DNA from: Linepithema humile
Lineage: Eukaryota; Arthropoda; Insecta; Hymenoptera; Formicidae
Assembly (NCBI RefSeq): GCF_040581485.1
Contig: NC_090128.1
Coordinates: 2,046,001 to 2,110,000 of the forward strand
Length of the DNA stretch: 64,000 nucleotides
Direction: 5' to 3'
The position numbers and the translations under genes are program-made. Shown piece by piece: positions 48,208 to 58,631 of the stretch (within the stretch, counting starts at the first letter, position 1; each line of letters opens with the position of its first letter). The notes below the pieces were generated by a model, which was not told the DNA's origin, made no database searches, and saw only the letters and a program-made list of their open reading frames with translations.

Positions 48208-48458
48208 ATATCGGAAGACCTATCGGAATTCTTGGAATTCTAGGGCCAAGTTCTAGGAACAAGCGAGAACAATATGTTTGCGGTGATTGCTATAAAGTCT
48301 TTCATAATCCGCGCACTTTACGTTCGCATAGATATAATGATTGTGGAAAGAATTACCATTGTCCATATTGCGGAAAATTATTTTCGTATAGGGCCAGTTT
48401 TAACAGGCATCAAAAGAATTTGCCTTGTCGTAAATTTTATTTGATTAAGAAGCGTTGA
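48208..48458 (+). CDS. Lola variable exon: two C2HC fingers
   Basis: The acceptor tttttgatttcag ends at 48207; AT completes Asp and the 83-residue tail starts DIGRPIGILGILGPSS. Finger 1 is CGDCYKVFHNPRTLRSHRYNDC (H-x3-C). Finger 2 starts CPYCGKLFSYRASF and ends HQKNLPC (H-x5-C). The linker is only GKNYH. The tail closes KFYLIKKR with TGA. Both fingers use Cys as the last ligand, unlike the standard C2HC + C2H2 pair. The coding GC content is lower than in neighbouring exons. The 3' UTR holds a 77-base tandem duplication. Confidence 0.92.
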
Positions 48459-48620
48459 AAGTTTTAAGTTGCTTGAATACAATTTTAAGTTTTGTTTCAA
48501 TTTTAAGACAAGATTTATTAAACTGTTTTTTTTTTAATTCTTTATGTTTTTTAGAACATAGTACAAAAGTTTCTTTTGTTTTTTTCCCGCTAATTTTAAT
48601 ATGCTAAGTTGTTTGTCGCT

Positions 48621-48767
48621 AATTATGATATTATAAAATTTTATTTTTTTGTAATTTTTGTTTGAAGGGTGCAATGTGCAATATGCAAAGCTTTGTTAAT
48701 CATGATATTGTAAAATTTTTATTTTTTTATAATTTTTGTTTGAAGGGTACAATGTGCAATGTGCAAA
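48621..48767. repeat. Direct tandem duplication, unit about 77 bp
   Basis: The block aattatgatattataaaa at 48621 recurs as aatcatgatattgtaaaa at 48698, and both run through a T-rich stretch to tttgaagggt and the gcaatgtgcaat words. It lies within the 3' UTR of the exon ending at 48458. It is young enough that most positions still match. Confidence 0.8.
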
Positions 48768-48916
48768 TTTTTTTTACAGTTTTCTTTTATGTTTATTGCT
48801 AATTGTAAATTAAAATTATGATTTGCGATTTTTTAAACTATTTTTTAAATATTTTTAATATATTTAATTATATTTTATTTTTTAATATTTTGTTTGGATG
48901 TAATTTCACACATCAG

Positions 48917-49026
48917 TCAACCCGAGTATCGTCACGCGTCGAAGTCGAAATTCTCATACTCGAAGACTTCTTTACAAATCGAACAGCTTGCGCAGACACA
49001 GACGATCGTGCGTTACATTTAAGTAG
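48917..49026 (+). pseudogene. Probable decayed lola zinc-finger exon
   Basis: An acceptor-like AG ends at 48916. In the required phase the frame is open for 36 residues and ends YKSNSLRRHRRSCVTFK, with the H-x3-C end of a C2HC finger, but the two upstream Cys positions (13 and 16 residues before the His) are Thr and Asn. In another frame the preceding bases read YRHASKSKFSYSKTSL, which looks like the first half of a finger, suggesting a frameshift in the middle. The GC-rich island in AT-rich DNA fits former coding sequence. It could still be a short functional tail. Confidence 0.35.
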
Positions 49027-49529
49027 GAACTTCTCGAAACGTTAACTGTTGTAAAATCCACGTGAATTTAATCGGATTATTGATTCTGTATGCGTGTATC
49101 CGAAGATTGCGTTGGATGTAAATGAGAATGCGTATTTGTCAATGCTAATTTTCTGTTAGTCTTCTGTCTCATTGATCTTTCGCCTAGGATATCATTTAGA
49201 TATAAATGAATAACCGTTCGATTTGTTCGGTACGTAAGTCGTAACTTTTATCGCGTTTATTTTTGTATCGAACATTATTTATTTAATGTATTTTTTTAAA
49301 GTAAATGTTAACATGAAAAATAAATTAATATAATATTGACCATCCATCAATTTAGCTAAGCATTGTGCGTTTTGTGATATATATATATATATATATTTTT
49401 CCGAATTGCGTTGCCATCTCACATGTTGTAATGAAAATCGCTTTTCATTATCTTTCCTTTTTTTTTTTTATATTTGCTCGTTTCAAGATTGGAACGCGAT
49501 CGACTGACGGATCGATAATCGTGTTGCAG

Positions 49530-49876
49530 AGCTGGCGCTAGGCGCGAACAATTTAACGCGCGGCGAAGGCGTGAAGAGAAAGTACAGTTGCAAGTATTGC
49601 GGCAAGGGCTTCACGCAGTCCGGCCACCTGAGAAGTCATCAGAAGAGCTCCTGCTACGGGAACCCCAGGTCCACCTGTCATCTGCTGCAGAGGATCAGGC
49701 CGTTCTCCTGCACGCAGTGCGGCGCCTGTTACTCCAAGCAGTCGCATCTCATTTATCACGTGCGGCACGAGTGCGGCCGCACGCAGAAGTGCAACGTTTG
49801 CGGCAAAACGTTCCTGCACAGCAGCAGCCTGCGGAGGCATCGGCAGAAACCCGCGTGCAACTTCCAACTCTGTTAA
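49530..49876 (+). CDS. Lola variable exon: three C2HC fingers
   Basis: Acceptor tcgtgttgcag ends at 49529; AG completes Glu and the tail is 115 residues, beginning ELALGANNLTRGEGVKRKYS. Finger 1: CKYCGKGFTQSGHLRSHQKSSC. Finger 2: CTQCGACYSKQSHLIYHVRHEC. Finger 3 starts CNVCGKTFLHSSSL and ends HRQKPAC (H-x5-C). Fingers 1 and 2 are separated by an 18-residue spacer and fingers 2 and 3 by GRTQK. All three end in Cys. The tail stops four residues after the last Cys (NFQLC then TAA), so there is no post-finger extension. Codons are GC-rich compared with the flanks. Confidence 0.93.
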
Positions 49877-50909
49877 TGTGCCCTGAATCGGACGTTGGCA
49901 CTGAAGATTTCCGAAACCGCCGCGCGCGTTCTTCCCCGCGATCTTCCCTCGATGTCCAAAACGATATACACAGACTGATCTGAGTTTTCTAATCGACAAA
50001 TGCTAGAGACTGATGCGTGATGTGTTTTGCGTTGATGCTTCGCGAATATCGCGCAACTGAAATTTTTATCGATAGACCGATCGAAGTGCAGTGCGCGTTG
50101 CCTTTACGATGGCGCATTTGTAGAGCAACCAAATACCAAGTCGAAGATTTATTGTGATACGGCGAAATATGTGCATAAATTATACTCGGAATATTTACAA
50201 AACAAGAATTAATTTTTCTTTCATCCCATTTAATTAGGCACTTAAGAGTTTACAGGAGCTACATTTGATCAGCGTCGTTGCATTTCTGTTTCACATTTAA
50301 GGAAGACGTTCTGTTTGTTTGACATTCTTTCGAATTCTTGTTTAAAAATTTCTTTTTTCGCTTTTAGATCTTGTTTAACGATGATACTTTTTTGCTGATG
50401 CGCTTTTTTTTGCTTTCAGATTTATTGGAACGTACGTTTGACAACGCGCTTTGCGAAGATCGTTGATAGAAAAAAAAAAAAAAAAAATGACGTTGCATAA
50501 GAAGAATTAATGTCAATGGATTCGGAAGATTTTTAAATTGATATTTTTTGTATTCGTGTTTTGTACTGAATAATATCTGATTCATCATATGAGCGCGTAC
50601 TGTTAAACATGAATTTATACGATATTAAATATTCCCGCAGCAAACCGTTTTGCTCTCCTTAAAACTCATCCCGGTGTCGACATCTTCTTTTGCTTACGAT
50701 ATTTTACATCAATGGCTACAATGGGCTTGCATGCAATTTTAGTTTCTGTCTCTTTTTAGTTTTTGTCTTTTGTTACGTTATCGCCGATCGACTACGACAA
50801 TTTTCTGCTTTCCGTAACAAAGAAAATTCTCGACTGTCTGTCAGTGATACATTTAAATACCTTTATTGGCGTTCTCTTTTTAAAATATATATTTGCCATC
50901 GTGTTACAG
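49877..50909 (+). other. 3' UTR and intron
   Basis: AT-rich with an A run at about 50469-50486. A good acceptor-like gctttcag ends near 50419 and opens only 14 in-phase codons, which I reject as an exon. The true acceptor is ccatcgtgttacag at 50909. Confidence 0.6.
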
Positions 50910-51571
50910 AGGAAGAAACGCCGAAGAAGAAAAGAACACTCGCAGTCATAAGAAACACAAGAAGCACAAGAAGAAGCACAAGAAGTACGAGAAGCAGCAC
51001 AAGAAGTACGAGAAGCTCCAGCATAGACATGGTTGAAATGAATAATTCGCAAAATGACGCCTCAACGAGTACCGGCAAGAAAAATTCTAAACAGGCCAAA
51101 ATATGTATCAATTTAAGCGACGATAGCCAGACCGAAACTAGCGATAACTCTTCGCCGTGGATGTCCTCGAAAAGTGACAAGATAAAACTTCAATCAAACC
51201 TGAAAGAAACGGGGCGCAAGTGCCCGTATTGCAAGGAGATTTACAGTTCAGACCGTCATGTTACAAGGCACGTTAAGAACCATTGCGTGAGGAATCCAGA
51301 GTCCACGGCCAATAAGGAAGCCGGCAGGTATCGATGCCCGACCTGCTGCCGTACCTTCAAGGAGATGAAAAGCTTGAGATATCATGAGAAAAACGAGTGT
51401 CGGCAGACAGTCACGTGTCCGGATTGCGGCGTACTTATGAAAGGATCATACGTGACGAATCGGCACAAAATGACATATTGCAAAAAAATACGTAGCGAGA
51501 AAGAAACGAAAATAAAGGAGGAATCACAGGACGAACTTTTTATAACCGACTCCAGCGCCGACTCGGATTAG
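50910..51571 (+). CDS. Lola variable exon: RS/T-rich lead and three C2HC fingers, longest tail
   Basis: Acceptor ends at 50909; AG completes Glu and the tail is 220 residues, the longest in the array. The lead starts EEETPKKKRTLAVIRN and passes into an Arg-Ser-Thr repeat (TRSTRRSTRSTRSS pattern, about 50950-51020) coded by near-tandem agaagcacaa units, then a Ser/Asp-rich acidic region. Finger 1: CPYCKEIYSSDRHVTRHVKNHC. Finger 2: CPTCCRTFKEMKSLRYHEKNEC. Finger 3: CPDCGVLMKGSYVTNRHKMTYC. The end is charged and acidic (KEESQDELF, then DSSADSD). The upstream part of the 293-codon frame is intron. AATAAA is at 51905-51910. Confidence 0.93.
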
Positions 51572-53063
51572 ATCGTATAAAATGATTTTCCTTCGAATAT
51601 TTCTTTTATTATTCCAAAATCTTTCGCAATCGTTCTTATTATCATATTACCTCTCATACTTTTTCGTCTAATATCTATAAGAAAAGTATTGTTTTTTATT
51701 TTTCTCTCTATATTTATTGGAGTTTATAAGTTTATATTTAACTTTTGTATTTTGTGTTTTTATTGCAAATTTCTTTATGAAAAAGGGAATTTAATGATAA
51801 ATTATCATAATAAGTAGCGGACTTTTTGTTTCTTTCATGAAATGAGCGGTAATATATAATGTTAGTTTTCATTCAGTTTCCATTCATTTTTTTATAAAGG
51901 AAGAAATAAAAACTTTGCATAATGTAAAAAAATGTGTTTTACAATTCTATAAGTTAATAAATTCCATTTGAAGTTTTTTTGTGAATTAATCGTATCTAAT
52001 TTTTTTCTGTACGACAGGTGCGACTATGATACGGAAAGAAATGGCGAAAAGTTACCTGTAATTGTTGGAATTTCTGTCATTATATCATTGGTTTTTTTAC
52101 GCCAAAATTTTCACTTTGTCCAAGCTTTATGTTGTTATTAACATTATGCACATTTATTTTATTACACGCGTTATATCAGACATTGGTTATTAAAATTTTT
52201 TTATTTACATGCTTTATTCTATTTCAAAGAACTCTGTTTTATATCTGACACTTGTATCTTGTATGATCACTGAGAATTTGTGCGTAGTTTTTCGTTTATC
52301 TAAATCACTACTTTATAATTTTTTTTGGATAAAAATTTGAGGATAATTTTGGAAATGGTAATAATTGCAACTCATTGAGAATATGACCGAATTAAGCTTC
52401 AACAGTTACGACGTAACAAAATGTTATTGATTTGAATTAAGCGCGGCGTTAACAGAAATTTGATTGGAGATTCGAACTTGAGATAATAATCGACAGTTAA
52501 ATTTTTATTAAGAAAAGATCGATTCAATTTGTGAAGAAACGAACAGAGTCACAAAATGCGAAATTATGAGATTTCCCGCACGATTATAAAATTATAAGCA
52601 AATATGATTTTGAAATTTCATCGGTTTGTTTTACATATGAAAGTGGTACAGAAAATAACAGATTTTCAACTGGAAGCTGTGCAATTTATGAGTAATGTGT
52701 ATATATGTATATGTGTATCGGATATGTCATTTCATTTTGTGTTATTATTATATACATATTACTGATTTCTACAAATATTTATATTGCACTTGCGACAGAT
52801 GTATTCAGTAATTATATTCAATAAATTAATATTAATAATTCAATTAAAATCTTGATTAATGCCATCTCCATTTTCATCTGATATTCTAAAATTGAAAAAA
52901 AAATATGATTTCCACGTTCAAATAGACTGTTAGTGACCGGCACACATTTAATGTCGAATGCGTGTAGGAAGCGATGCGCGATCATTCCTATGTTATCTAT
53001 GTCAATGGACAAAGTGTAGTAGTTCATCGCGGTTTATCCTCGTGGGGGTCGTTCTTTTTTCAG
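51572..53063 (+). other. 3' UTR and intron
   Basis: AT-rich, with AATAAA at 51905-51910. A 14-codon phase-matched frame after an AG near 52018 is considered chance. Nothing else was recognised. Confidence 0.6.
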
Positions 53064-53494
53064 GAATTATTCAATATCAGGAGAAGCAGAGTTCCGACTA
53101 TTCCGGCGCGATGTCGTTGGACCAGCACCTCCTTCACGCCGCAGCTTCCTCGTCGCAGGCTTACATCGACAGTTTCGTGGACTCCGTTCAGCTCACGTCC
53201 GACTCCAGCACCTTCGGCTCCGATTGGTACGCCGAGAACGCGGGGAAGCAGCAGCACCGTGACGACGGACAGCGGCGGTTTCGGTGTCCCAAGTGCGGCA
53301 ACAGCTACAAGTACCTAGGCGACATGAAGAAGCACGTGCGGTTCCAGTGCGGGCAGGAGCCGAAGTTCGAATGCCCGTACTGTCGTAAACGAGCGAAGGT
53401 GTCGTCGAACATGTACGCGCACGTACGCAGCATGCACGGCGACTATCCGATATACATAGTAGACTTGAACAAGCAGGCCGCGACTCTTCAATGA
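53064..53494 (+). CDS. Lola variable exon: C2HC + CPYC C2H2 fingers
   Basis: Acceptor gttcttttttcag ends at 53063; GA completes Gly and the tail is 143 residues to TGA. A lead of about 70 residues is Ser/Gln/His-containing with an acidic patch (SFVDSVQLTSDSSTFGSDWY). Finger 1: CPKCGNSYKYLGDMKKHVRFQC. Linker: GQEPKFE. Finger 2: CPYCRKRAKVSSNMYAHVRSMH. The end GDYPIYIVDLNKQAATLQ carries the post-finger motif. It is clearly paralogous to the next exon, about 540 bases downstream (DMK-H...FQC, SSNMY-HVR-MH shared). The upstream 35 codons of the longer open frame are intron. AATAAA is at 53775-53780. Confidence 0.94.
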
Positions 53495-54035
53495 CATTTT
53501 CCGTTCGAGGAACGGAATGAAAGTGTAAATGAAAATGAATGAACATTGGTCCTAATATTATCGAGATTTTAAAAGATCACAAAGTTTCACGTCAATCTTG
53601 TCGATTATAAAATCACGAAAATATTTTTACTTCGGATTTACTTTTAACGGAAGCCTTAATATAATTTGTGAAAAGAATTTGAGGACATCTCTCTATATTA
53701 AACGTTACATGAAGTATGCGTTACCATCGATCATGTGTTCAGTTGTACATTTGCGGACAAAATTGTACTCTACGAATAAATAAGCAATGTTGTCTAACAT
53801 CTCATGTAATTACTTCCAGATGTACTTGAAAGGAGAATACAACGGGCGAACCTTCACTTATTAATCCTTATAATTTTTGTAGTACGTAATCTTTATGTAT
53901 GCGCGAGATTCTGTGAGTCGATTGTGTAGATAACCGAAGAGCATGGACGAAAATGTTTCTCTATCCGATGACATAGATTGACTGGTGTGACACACCCCGC
54001 CACTAACTGCTGTCCGAAATTCGATTTTTTTCTAG
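53495..54035 (+). other. 3' UTR and short intron
   Basis: AATAAA at 53775-53780 is followed by about 250 bases of intron ending cgatttttttctag. No other feature was seen. Confidence 0.6.
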
Positions 54036-54493
54036 ATCCGCTTTACGGACAGATGCACTCGTCTTACGTACATCCCGAGGCGATCCCCGGGGCCGGCATG
54101 GCCGCGGAGACCTATCAACCGCGAAGAGACGGCCTTAATGCTGCGAAGAAGGCGAAAGAAAATTCGTATCTCTACGTCGACTCGTCGCGCCGTCAGGAAA
54201 CCGCCGTAGCGTCGATCGCCGCGGCGACCCGCTGGCCCGACAACGTCGTCGCGCAAACCTCGACCGCGAGGAAGAAGTTCCATTGTCCCAGGTGTAACAG
54301 CGGTTACACCAGGCTCTCCGACATGAAGACGCACTGCCAGTTCCAGTGCGGCAAGGAGCCGCGCTATCAGTGCCCGTATTGCACGAAGACGGCCAAGTTC
54401 TCGTCGAATATGTATGTGCACGTACGACGGATGCATAAAGATAAGAAGCTGCAGATTATCGACATCTACAAGCTGTCGAGAGTGCGTTACTGA
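54036..54493 (+). CDS. Lola variable exon: C2HC + CPYC C2H2 fingers
   Basis: Acceptor ttttttctag ends at 54035; AT completes Asp and the tail is 152 residues. The lead starts DPLYGQMHSSYVHPEAIPGA and includes an Ala/Thr stretch. Finger 1: CPRCNSGYTRLSDMKTHCQFQC. Linker: GKEPRYQ. Finger 2: CPYCTKTAKFSSNMYVHVRRMH. The end is KDKKLQIIDIYKLSRVRY with TGA. It is the sister of the preceding exon. The array interval and similarity point to a local duplication followed by divergence of the finger-1 helix (YLGDMKK versus RLSDMKT). The nearest AATAAA is at 55503-55508. Confidence 0.94.
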
Positions 54494-55897
54494 AAGTGCA
54501 AGCGAAATAGAAGAAAACTGCAGAGAGATTTATACCAAAATTCTTTGTGCAATCGACATTATCGTTGCGACTTGAAGCGATGACTCGCTTTTTGCATAAG
54601 CGAGTAGACGTTTGATATTTTTGCGTGAAATGGTTTATATTGGATTTTCACAGTTGAACTTTAGTACCTGCTTTGAGATGTTAATGTTTTAATTAATTAA
54701 TTTAAATTAATTTAATTGAGCATAATTAATTTAAATTTAAAGTTAAAATTTAACATTTGTGTATTATTCGGTTTAGTAGTGCAATTTGTTAAATCCGCTG
54801 TTTAAGTAATAATTGTGATTTAACTTGTGATTTAACTTGTGATTTAACTATATCTCGAGAAATTTACAAGATTTCTCACACCAAAGAAGAAAGAGATTCA
54901 TATGTAACAATAATAGGCATAGAACAAGTATTTTTATGAACAATTTAGTTTTTTTTTTCTATTTAATTTAAAAAAATTTTTCAGAAGAAAGTTATATAAA
55001 AGTTGCATATTATTCTTATAATTATTGTATTAATTTTTTCACGGATGAATTTTTTTTGAATTTTATTTGAAAAGCAGAATTATGTTAACAATGATTAGCC
55101 CAAGTGGAAAGTATTATGCTACGAATAGAAATTGATTTTTTTTTTATGATTAAAGATTTACAACAGGCAAAATTATTTATCGTGAGATATTTATGAACAA
55201 TGTACACAAATTAATTTATGAATGAATAATTCATTAAAATTTCTCCTCCGAGAAACGAGCAAGAGGATTAAGAATAATCAAGATAAATCAATTGAGAATT
55301 ATTAAGCTATAAGTTTTTTTTGTGTGCACAAGTCTATTTACATTTTCTTAAAATTTGTTATGAAATATTTTAAAATAAAATTTCATTTTTAAAAAGATCT
55401 ACTCAACCCGAAGCACTTTCTGACGATTCCTGAAGAATCCTGCATGAATATATTATTTTCGAATGACTCGTGTCTTCTAAAACATCGAATATTGTACACA
55501 CAAATAAATTCTGTCTTTTTAATCAAATAAATATATACAACGCTATCAGTGCGATGACATTTTGATGTTTGTGCACATTGAATTATGTTTTAGTCGTATT
55601 GTTTTGTTTGTATTATTACTGTAATCGCAAGTACAATTTAACTTAATCGTGGACGATAACAAAGACGACAATTGTACGATGATGTCTTTACGCGACTTAA
55701 TGCAGTAAGTTGAAGTGTCTAAAAGTATGTGAAGAAATTTTTATAATTCGAAATATTTTATTCTTCCTTGTTTGTAAAAAAATTATAGCACAGTTCACTC
55801 GTTACATTCTCGCCGACCCTGGATTTTGGCTAAATAATAATAATCGGAGAAAAGAAAATCTTAATGCGAATTTTCTAACACTAGTTTTCGTTTTCAG
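54494..55897 (+). other. 3' UTR and intron
   Basis: AT-rich with AATAAA at 55503-55508 and a triple gatttaactt repeat near 54820-54850. The interval ends at acceptor cgttttcag (55897). Confidence 0.6.
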
Positions 55898-56196
55898 GTT
55901 TTAGCGCGCTCCACAAATCGGACGACTGCCTCAGCAACGTAAAATCCGAATACATTATCCGCTGCGGGAATTGCGCGAGCTACTTCGACACGGAGCTACG
56001 CCTGCAGTATCATCTGAAATTCGAATGCAGCAAATTACCACGCTACATGTGCCCTTATTGCACTTCAATATTAACAAACTTTTTAAAAATACTATGGCAC
56101 ATACGAAATGTACACAAAAACGGCACTGTTTATGTTTCGTTAAGAAATTTCGTGAAATTCAATCAAACGCCGAATTCAAAGAACACCGAAATCTGA
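55898..56196 (+). CDS. Lola variable exon: divergent C2HC + CPYC C2H2 fingers
   Basis: Acceptor gttttcgttttcag ends at 55897; GT completes Gly and the frame runs 98 further codons to TGA at 56194. Finger 1: CGNCASYFDTELRLQYHLKFEC. Linker: SKLPRYM. Finger 2: CPYCTSILTNFLKILWHIRNVH. The end KNGTVYVSLRNFVKFNQTPN keeps V-Y-V at the post-finger position but replaces I-D with S-L. The only in-frame ATG is inside the linker, so ATG-based searches pick the wrong frame (55971-56432). AATAAA lies 11 bases after the stop (56207-56212). Finger 2 is unusually hydrophobic (ILTNFLKILW) where relatives have K-x-x-SN, so DNA contacts may be altered. Confidence 0.88.
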
Positions 56197-56724
56197 TTAT
56201 TGGAAAAATAAATGCAATATTTTATTTTCTAATTACGAAACTAACGGAGATAAGACATATATATGTATGTATATGCATAAGTATGTACATATATAAAAAT
56301 ATACATACATATTATATATGTAATATATCTTATCAAAGCGGAAATTTAATTAGCGCGGCACATTCTTCGGTGCCATTATTCGCCGATTATGATGTCAAAC
56401 GTGAATCCAATCGCAACTTTCGAATGGCATAAGATAATGTGTCTGCAAACAATTTGTTTTAATGAAACGATAGTTCTAAACTGCCGCGAAACGACTCGTA
56501 GACAAGTGTTTACATGTAAAATGAATTTTTCGTATTAGATATTCCATGGAATAGGCTCTGCGTTTCAATTTTATTGGTAAGCATACAATTCTTCTCTGAT
56601 CGCTTATCTAACCATCCTATCTAACATTTTTCCTCTGGTCTCTCCGGGTGACTGGCTTATCGAGAACATGTCGCTCATCGGTGGACTGTTCGTCGCGCTT
56701 TGCATTCCTCTCTTCTGCTTGCAG
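56197..56724 (+). other. 3' UTR and intron
   Basis: AATAAA at 56207-56212. A TA/CATA-rich stretch at about 56258-56330 is followed by sequence that becomes GC-richer near the acceptor (tcttctgcttgcag). No other feature was seen. Confidence 0.6.
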
Positions 56725-57017
56725 ACAAGATCTTACCTTTTGAGCGGAATATCTTGGACAATCGCGTCTCGAGGCGGCATGCGGAGTATCTTCGTGCGCT
56801 ACAGCATGAGGTCCGGTTTCCCTGTCCGAAGTGCAGCAGCGTCTTCAATCGCAAGTACAATCTGCAGAAGCATCTGAACTACGAATGCGGGCAGTTGCCT
56901 AGGTTCAAGTGTCCTTATTGCGCCTACGTCTCGAAGAAAACCTCGAATGTGCGCGCGCACATTCGCAGCGTTCACAACGGCCACGAAGTTTATGTGATTG
57001 ATATGAACGCGAGCTGA
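56725..57017 (+). CDS. Lola variable exon: C2HC + CPYC C2H2 fingers (SSVF subfamily)
   Basis: Acceptor ends at 56724; AC completes Asp and the tail is 97 residues, starting DKILPFERNILDNRVSRRHA. Finger 1: CPKCSSVFNRKYNLQKHLNYEC. Linker: GQLPRFK. Finger 2: CPYCAYVSKKTSNVRAHIRSVH. The end NGHEVYVIDMNAS has the canonical post-finger V-Y-V-I-D. With the exons at 57440, 58261, 61184, 62349 and 63085 it forms a subfamily sharing FPCPKCSSVF-like finger 1, GQLPRF linkers and SN-x-RAHVRR helices. It has the shortest spacing to its downstream neighbour (422 bases). Confidence 0.95.
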
Positions 57018-57439
57018 ATTTCATCAGTTTTGTCAATTGTCGACTGATTGAGATCAAAATTAAAGGCCATGTTCGATCTTCAATTGTAGATCAAAACCTA
57101 TATAAAATTTAAGTTCTTTTTCAGCATGCACCGTTTACATACATTGTAGCATGTGTATCGTATAATTTTTTGTTCGTAAATACATTGAGTTCTGATTGCA
57201 TTTGCGTGTGGTTTTTATTGCGCGCTACAAGGAAGATGCGCGTTGACTCGAGCTCCGTGGATTTTGATCGACGCAGCAGTCGAAGACGTATCACGAGACT
57301 GAATCCGTTTCTTCGCGAAATGTTCCCCTCGTATCTCTTGCACCACTTTCTGCTATTCTGTTACGCCGCGACTTTGCTATCGATATCGCTTGCGGACACT
57401 CGAGACGAACTCTGACGAGTTCCGAACGTTTTCTTGCAG
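57018..57439 (+). other. 3' UTR and short intron
   Basis: 422 bases with no clear AATAAA. The preceding isoform may use a variant signal or this interval may be poorly separated from the next exon's intron. It ends at acceptor gttttcttgcag. Confidence 0.55.
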
Positions 57440-57750
57440 ATCTGATACGCGGCTTCGTGATGCCATCCAATCCGAAGATGGGCAGGTTTCCTTGCCCGCA
57501 GTGCCCGAGTATCTTCAGCCGGAAGAACAATCTCTACTCGCACTTAAAGTACGAGTGCGGACAACTGCCGCGGTACGGCTGTCCCTACTGTCAGTACAAC
57601 TCGAAGAAGTCGTCCAACATACGCGCCCACGTGCGCAGGAAGCACCACGGTCGCCAAGTCAACGTGATACACGCCGGTCTCTCGCGAACGTTCTCTGACA
57701 TCGCCACGAAAGACACTGACGCCGCGACATCGTTGCGCGTGCTGCGCTAA
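57440..57750 (+). CDS. Lola variable exon: C2HC + CPYC C2H2 fingers (SSVF subfamily)
   Basis: Acceptor ends at 57439; AT completes Asp and the tail is 103 residues. The short lead is DLIRGFVMPSNPKMGR. Finger 1: CPQCPSIFSRKNNLYSHLKYEC. Linker: GQLPRYG. Finger 2: CPYCQYNSKKSSNIRAHVRRKH. The post-finger segment is HGRQVNVIHAGLS, where Asp of the motif is His. The C-terminus is extended by about 25 residues (DIATKDTDAATSLRVLR). The overlapping frame at 57390-57698 is a shadow. AATAAA is at 57928-57933. Confidence 0.95.
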
Positions 57751-58260
57751 AAAAAAATTTCACGAAATCTCAAACGCTTCTCTGAAATCCGTAGTACATC
57801 TAATCGCATTGAGAGCCGAATTGCCGAATTATAAATCATGTTAATTCTTAACACTGTAATATTTCCAATTTTGTATATGGTTTTTTTTTTAAATTTATCG
57901 ACAAAATATATAGGCCTTTTTATTTAGAATAAAGTCACATAAAGTTACTTGACAATTCGATTGTTACTTACTCCTCACAACGGAAGAATGCACGGTTGAG
58001 TCTCCGCGCGGCGAGAGGATGAAACGTGCGGAGGCTCGGCCGCGTCGACAGTCTCTCTACGCATGAAGATCACACACCCTCGCTTATCACGATACTCTGT
58101 ATAATCAGTCGAGGAAAGCTTAACACGCACAAATCGTAAATCATCGATCGTCTCCTCCCCCCCCCTCACCTGCTCCACCGTTATCATTTCTCTGTATCGG
58201 ACACGTCGGTTGCGATACAAAGAGCTTTGACGCGAGCGGCGCGTCTTTTTTGTGTTTCAG
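57751..58260 (+). other. 3' UTR and intron
   Basis: AATAAA at 57928-57933. The GC content rises from about 57980. A C-run (about 58156-58165) precedes the acceptor cttttttgtgtttcag at 58260. No other feature was seen. Confidence 0.6.
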
Positions 58261-58340
58261 GCCTGAGCTACTGTATTTACCAACCGCGAATACCGCTCGT
58301 CACGCGAAGCTATGTTCTTCACTCGTATCCGTCGACGGCG

Positions 58341-58374
<34 letters not shown>

Positions 58375-58631
58375 TGGGGACGGGCGCGGGCGTGAAGTCG
58401 CTGGGCAAGCGGTTCCCCTGCCCGAAGTGCAGCAGCGTCTTCAGTCACAAGGGCGGCCTTACTTACCATCAGAAATTCGAGTGCGGCCAGAATCCGCGAT
58501 TCCAGTGCCCATACTGTTCTTATATCGCCAAGCACATCTCGAACGCGCGCCGACACGTGCGCAAGTGCCATCCCGGTCGGGATCTGTACACGATCGACCT
58601 GTGCAAGCTGCAGCAGCAGCGCGATCTCTGA
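58261..58631 (+). CDS. Lola variable exon: polyThr lead, C2HC + CPYC C2H2 fingers
   Basis: Acceptor ends at 58260; GC completes Gly and the tail is 123 residues, starting GLSYCIYQPRIPLVTRSYVL. A run of ten Thr coded by an ACG microsatellite (about 58342-58374) precedes MGTGAGVKSLGKR. Finger 1: CPKCSSVFSHKGGLTYHQKFEC. Linker: GQNPRFQ. Finger 2: CPYCSYIAKHISNARRHVRKCH. The end PGRDLYTIDLCKLQQQRDL contains the post-finger L-Y-T-I-D. The trinucleotide run is a likely length polymorphism. Long frames on the minus strand and in +2 are shadows of this microsatellite region. Confidence 0.94.

Larger units (their letters stand above)
48459..49529 (+). other. 3' UTR and intron, includes duplication and relic exon
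   Basis: AT-rich. A direct duplication lies at 48621-48767. A GC-richer island at about 48915-49030 looks like a decayed finger exon (listed separately). A TA run lies near 49378-49396. The acceptor at the end is tcgtgttgcag. Confidence 0.6.

Noticed and set aside
50420..50465. 14-codon phase-matched frame after gctttcag
   Set aside because: Very short; frames of this length after an AG are expected by chance.
55971..56432. 153-codon plus-strand frame
   Set aside because: Wrong frame; the finger frame of the 55898 exon covers its start and the remainder is AT-rich UTR.
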